Positions 60,160 through 64,000 of a DNA stretch of 64,000 nt are shown here, in pieces. Numbering within the stretch: position 1 is the stretch's first letter; each line of letters starts with the position of its first letter. Location of the stretch: assembly GCA_920105625.2 (NCBI GenBank), contig OV050030.1, forward strand, positions 143,372,291 to 143,436,290. Reading direction: 5' to 3'. A program made the position numbers and the translations under genes. This DNA is from Clusia tigrina (Eukaryota; Arthropoda; Insecta; Diptera; Clusiidae). The notes under the pieces are model-generated. The model was not told where the DNA came from, made no database searches, and saw only the letters and a list, made by a program, of their open reading frames with translations.

Positions 60160-63100
60160 AGGGTTTCTATTTTGCTGTTTTCGGCAACTTCTTTGCCCCC
60201 GGAAAGCGACCGTTCATAGCGAGCTTATCTTCTGGATTGCTGACATCCAACAGAGCAAGTTTAACAGCGGACCCATAAAATACGCCGCTTGATGTTTTAA
60301 CTTTAGCTCGCCGTACTTGGAGATCTTTTGCGACAATTGTGTCGACGACTCTGCTCTTAAGCCAAGTGTTCCGATCGACGTTATGGAGATTGGCTTCACC
60401 TTTGGAAACCACTTGCATCTGCGCGTAAACGTTGGAAGCATTTCTGTCAGCCATTGGCTCCAAAAATGATTGGCAAATGCTTCGCGCTGCATAACACACA
60501 TCTTGTAGTTGATGTTCTCTCGATTACAAAATGGTTTCGCACCGTTGGAGCTGCCAAGAAGTAAATGGTTTGGAGTGAGTACCTCTTAGTCCTCATTGTG
60601 TAGCGAAATGAACGTAAGTGGTCGGTAGTCGATCACCATCTCGGCTTCCATTAGTGAGGTCCGCAAACTTCCATCAATGAAATGCTGCGATGGCAAAATT
60701 TTATATAAAATGGTTTTCACCGATCTTACCATGCGTTCCGACTGCTGCAGGCAGATTAAACTTCCAACCAATGCATTTATAGGCAAGCTGCACCTGCACT
60801 TGTGTTGTATTCATATTTTGTAGCTCATCTCTGAGTAGTTCTTCAGCACCTACGAAGTTAGTGACATTATCGCTGTAAATTTGTATATACCAATTTGCTG
60901 CAACACGATATAATCTAAACCAACCTGAAAAATATTCAAAATTATTTATATTGGTTTTGACTGCTGTATATGCAGGAAATGGGGCAGAAGTTGGCTTGTA
61001 TCAATGTCAACTAGTGCACGATTTGTGGGACAATTGATTCCATCTTCTCTTCAGCAACTAATATTAACTCAAAAATTTCTTGTTATTGTATGCGAAAATA
61101 TGACTCGCCAGCGTATGTATTCTCGCTAGCATCGAAGTTATGCAGCTGTATGCTGCAGTCTTTGTCATAAATGTGTAAAGCATCGAGTAATAGCGACATA
61201 TGTGTGGCATGTATGATATACAATCGAGAGATTTTGTGTGAAGTTTCTTTGTTATTTCTTGATCACAATCTATATCTTGTCGCAATATTTCCTATAAAAT
61301 CATATTTAAATACGATAGGATACAGGGAACAAATCCCATTGGGTCAAATAGTGACAATAAGACAATACTTCTCTCTTCGTTGGCACGGTATCGTTTTCGA
61401 AACCAGTGCGCTTTAAAGGTACAAATGTAAAAATGTAATTAAATTGTATCTGTTTTTGGTTCCCAGTATATCCCCAAAATTTTACATTTGCTTGTATTCG
61501 ACTCACATTCATTTGAAAACCCACCAATCATGTGGAATCCTCCTCGTGCTTGAATGTCGCGCACTGCTTTGGCGAGTGATATAGCTTCTTCATAATAAAA
61601 TCATCTACATAATGTCGTTCGCAAATTGTCTGTACAGCCATTGGATTTTCATCGGAATATAACATAGCGTTTTTATCGATTACAAAATTCGCTATGGAAG
61701 GGGAGCACGATGTGCCAAAAGCTAGCATATTTAGTTTGTGCTTCTATATCTTCGTCTCGGACCGCTATAAACTGGCACATATTGGCAATATCTCCGCAAA
61801 TTGCTACAGCGCCCATGCGAAAACTTACCAATATGTTTATGAACGGAGCGAGTAAGTGTGGTCGCTTGTATAAAAAATCATTTAATGACCATCCAGACGT
61901 TTTAGCGGCTGCATCCCTTACAAGCATTATTAAGGTTTATGAGGAATGCGCACCATTAATATCGGCAGGTTCCATATCTTTGTTCTTTTTTGTAGGATTG
62001 CATTCTATGTCAACCTTTTCGCGTAACCCTTTGTGATTAAAGTGTCGATTTGTTGCTGTAAGTTTTCAGTTAGTATTTTGTCTCTTGACATTTTTCATTT
62101 GCTTCCTTGCACTCGGAAGACTATTGGGAAACTCTATTACGTCAGATTTCCAAAGTAAGCTAACGACATAGCGATTATTTTTCAGGTCGCATCTTTCATC
62201 TAAAATGCTTATTGCACGCTGGTCTTCTTTCGGCAGTAAAAGCTTTTGCGGTCAAACGGTGTTCTTAGTTTCCTCTGATAAATACGTTTTAATAAGCTCG
62301 TGCAGTTCACGATCACTGCAGCAACTACAATTGTGTATGTTAAGACTGTCTTTTTGCGTTTAGACTCACCACCGCCAAAGAGTGGCCAAGCATTGTTTTA
62401 ATAGTTATAGGCTCATGCCAACCGTCTTCACGTACCTTCAACGATACTGTTAAGTTTGGATTGTTAATTCCTATTATTCCTATCCAGAAAATAATTGCAA
62501 TGGAATGTCATTCAAGTATGGATAATTTTGTATGTTATTTGTAGTTAAAACCATAGCAGACATACAAAGATTTTTAACAGTGTGCACGTTTCATATTGGG
62601 AACATATTTGAATTTGGTATTGCTGATATTTTGAGGTCAAATATTCCGGATTTTTCATGATAGCGTGAGACTCCCCAGTCCAGAAAATGCAAAACGCCTC
62701 TACTTTGCCATTTTTGCCCATCTCATCAGTTACGCTTTCTTCTTTGAGTGTGAGTGTCGACCAGTAATCCCGTCGATACTGCGATGATTATTTATCGCAG
62801 CAGCAAAATCGGCAGAAGTTGACATCACTATTGCAACGCTTGGTGCGGAATTTGTTGCTGATGCAGAATTGTGTCGAATAGTGCATCCTGTGCCTCATTC
62901 TTTGCTGAACGAACATCGGCCCACATGTGCGTATATAAATTGATTACATAGCTTCTGCCTTTTATCTAATTCCCACCGTTCAGCCACTGGCATTTCCTGA
63001 AATTGTATGCATTTAAACAGATTATGTTAACCCTTAGATACTGGAAAATCGTTGGCTTTTACTGGCACTGGCACTGAATATGTATTTAAATTGGCAACAT

Positions 63101-63200
63101 TTTGCTTGTCAAACCTCTTTGCATGATGGCCCAATTCAGCAGTAAGTCTGAGTCTTCTCAACAAATTTCTGAAATAAAGTAGGGTTATTTAAATATTCTG
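60160..63200 (-). pseudogene. Decayed BEL/Pao element, gag-pol remnants
   Basis: Minus strand, from right to left: gag zinc-knuckle region (VAERWELDKRQKLC, about 62975-62930), a mostly unreadable protease region, RT start VRDAAAKTSGWSLNDFLYKR (61920), CGDIANM (about 61795), RT catalytic YVDDFI (about 61605), VPTKREVLS (about 61390), integrase DNVTNFVGAEELLRDELQ (about 60890-60820), SERMVRSVKTILYKI (about 60745), RPLTFISL (about 60615), and a DUF5641-type tail to 60167. RNase H and part of integrase are missing. Not the same copy or subfamily as 36787-43594. Confidence 0.8.
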
Positions 63201-63283
63201 TAAGTTGACTAGCGCGCATTATTATAATTTTTCAATCTGTTTTTTTATTGTATATTCTACAAGAGATTGAAAATTTTCTTCAA

Positions 63284-64000
<717 letters not shown>

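Overview
The window looks like AT-rich nuclear DNA of a higher fly; a tephritid-type fruit fly is my guess, without a species claim. The only host gene I recognise is the hyperpolarization-activated channel gene Ih, with three exons on the + strand between 8.4 and 9.2 kb. They have canonical splice sites and encode the cytosolic N-terminus and membrane segments S1-S2. The next expected Ih exon is not seen, so everything after 9225 appears to be one intron of more than 54 kb filled with nested mobile DNA.

Layout: 1-8.4 kb holds two opposed copies of one non-LTR retrotransposon family, a mariner remnant, a tRNA-derived SINE and long (TA)n tracts. 8.4-9.2 kb holds the Ih exons. 10.55-59.7 kb is a stack of transposons. 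Its outermost layer is a decayed Polinton/Maverick (Polinton-1): a left arm with terminal repeat and half a DNA polymerase gene (10.55-13.4 kb), integrase, jelly-roll protein and major capsid remnants (24.0-26.7 kb), and ATPase, protease and DNA polymerase remnants plus the right terminal repeat (55.1-59.7 kb). A decayed gypsy element (13.4-23.96 kb, minus strand) sits in its left part, and a younger gypsy (17.25-22.26 kb, TSD CTAC) sits in that element's gag.

Inside Polinton-1 lies a second, complete Polinton (Polinton-2, 26727-55144) with terminal inverted repeats and a perfect 6-bp target duplication AATAAA. It has been hit by a BEL/Pao element (36787-43594, TSD ATATA), a short gypsy-like element (28687-31535, TSD GTAT) and two solo LTRs of that same family (TSDs ATAT and ATAC). 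Without these its own length is about 17.6 kb, normal for a Polinton. It encodes a protein-primed DNA polymerase with a spliceosomal intron, an adenain-like protease, a protein with a parvovirus-type phospholipase A2 domain, a packaging ATPase, a Polinton-specific protein of unknown role, an integrase with chromodomain, two capsid-type proteins, a tandem pair of related putative secreted proteins, and several small orphan ORFs. Two orphan ORFs share a duplicated promoter module.

59.7-64 kb contains a decayed BEL/Pao element on the minus strand, then (TA)n tracts and a truncated LTR of the short gypsy-like family. The most novel candidates are the secreted-protein pair with the other orphan genes of Polinton-2, the shared promoter module, introns at different sites in the two polymerase genes, heat-shock-type GAA/TTC arrays in the LTR family, and the inverted, recombined architecture of Polinton-1.
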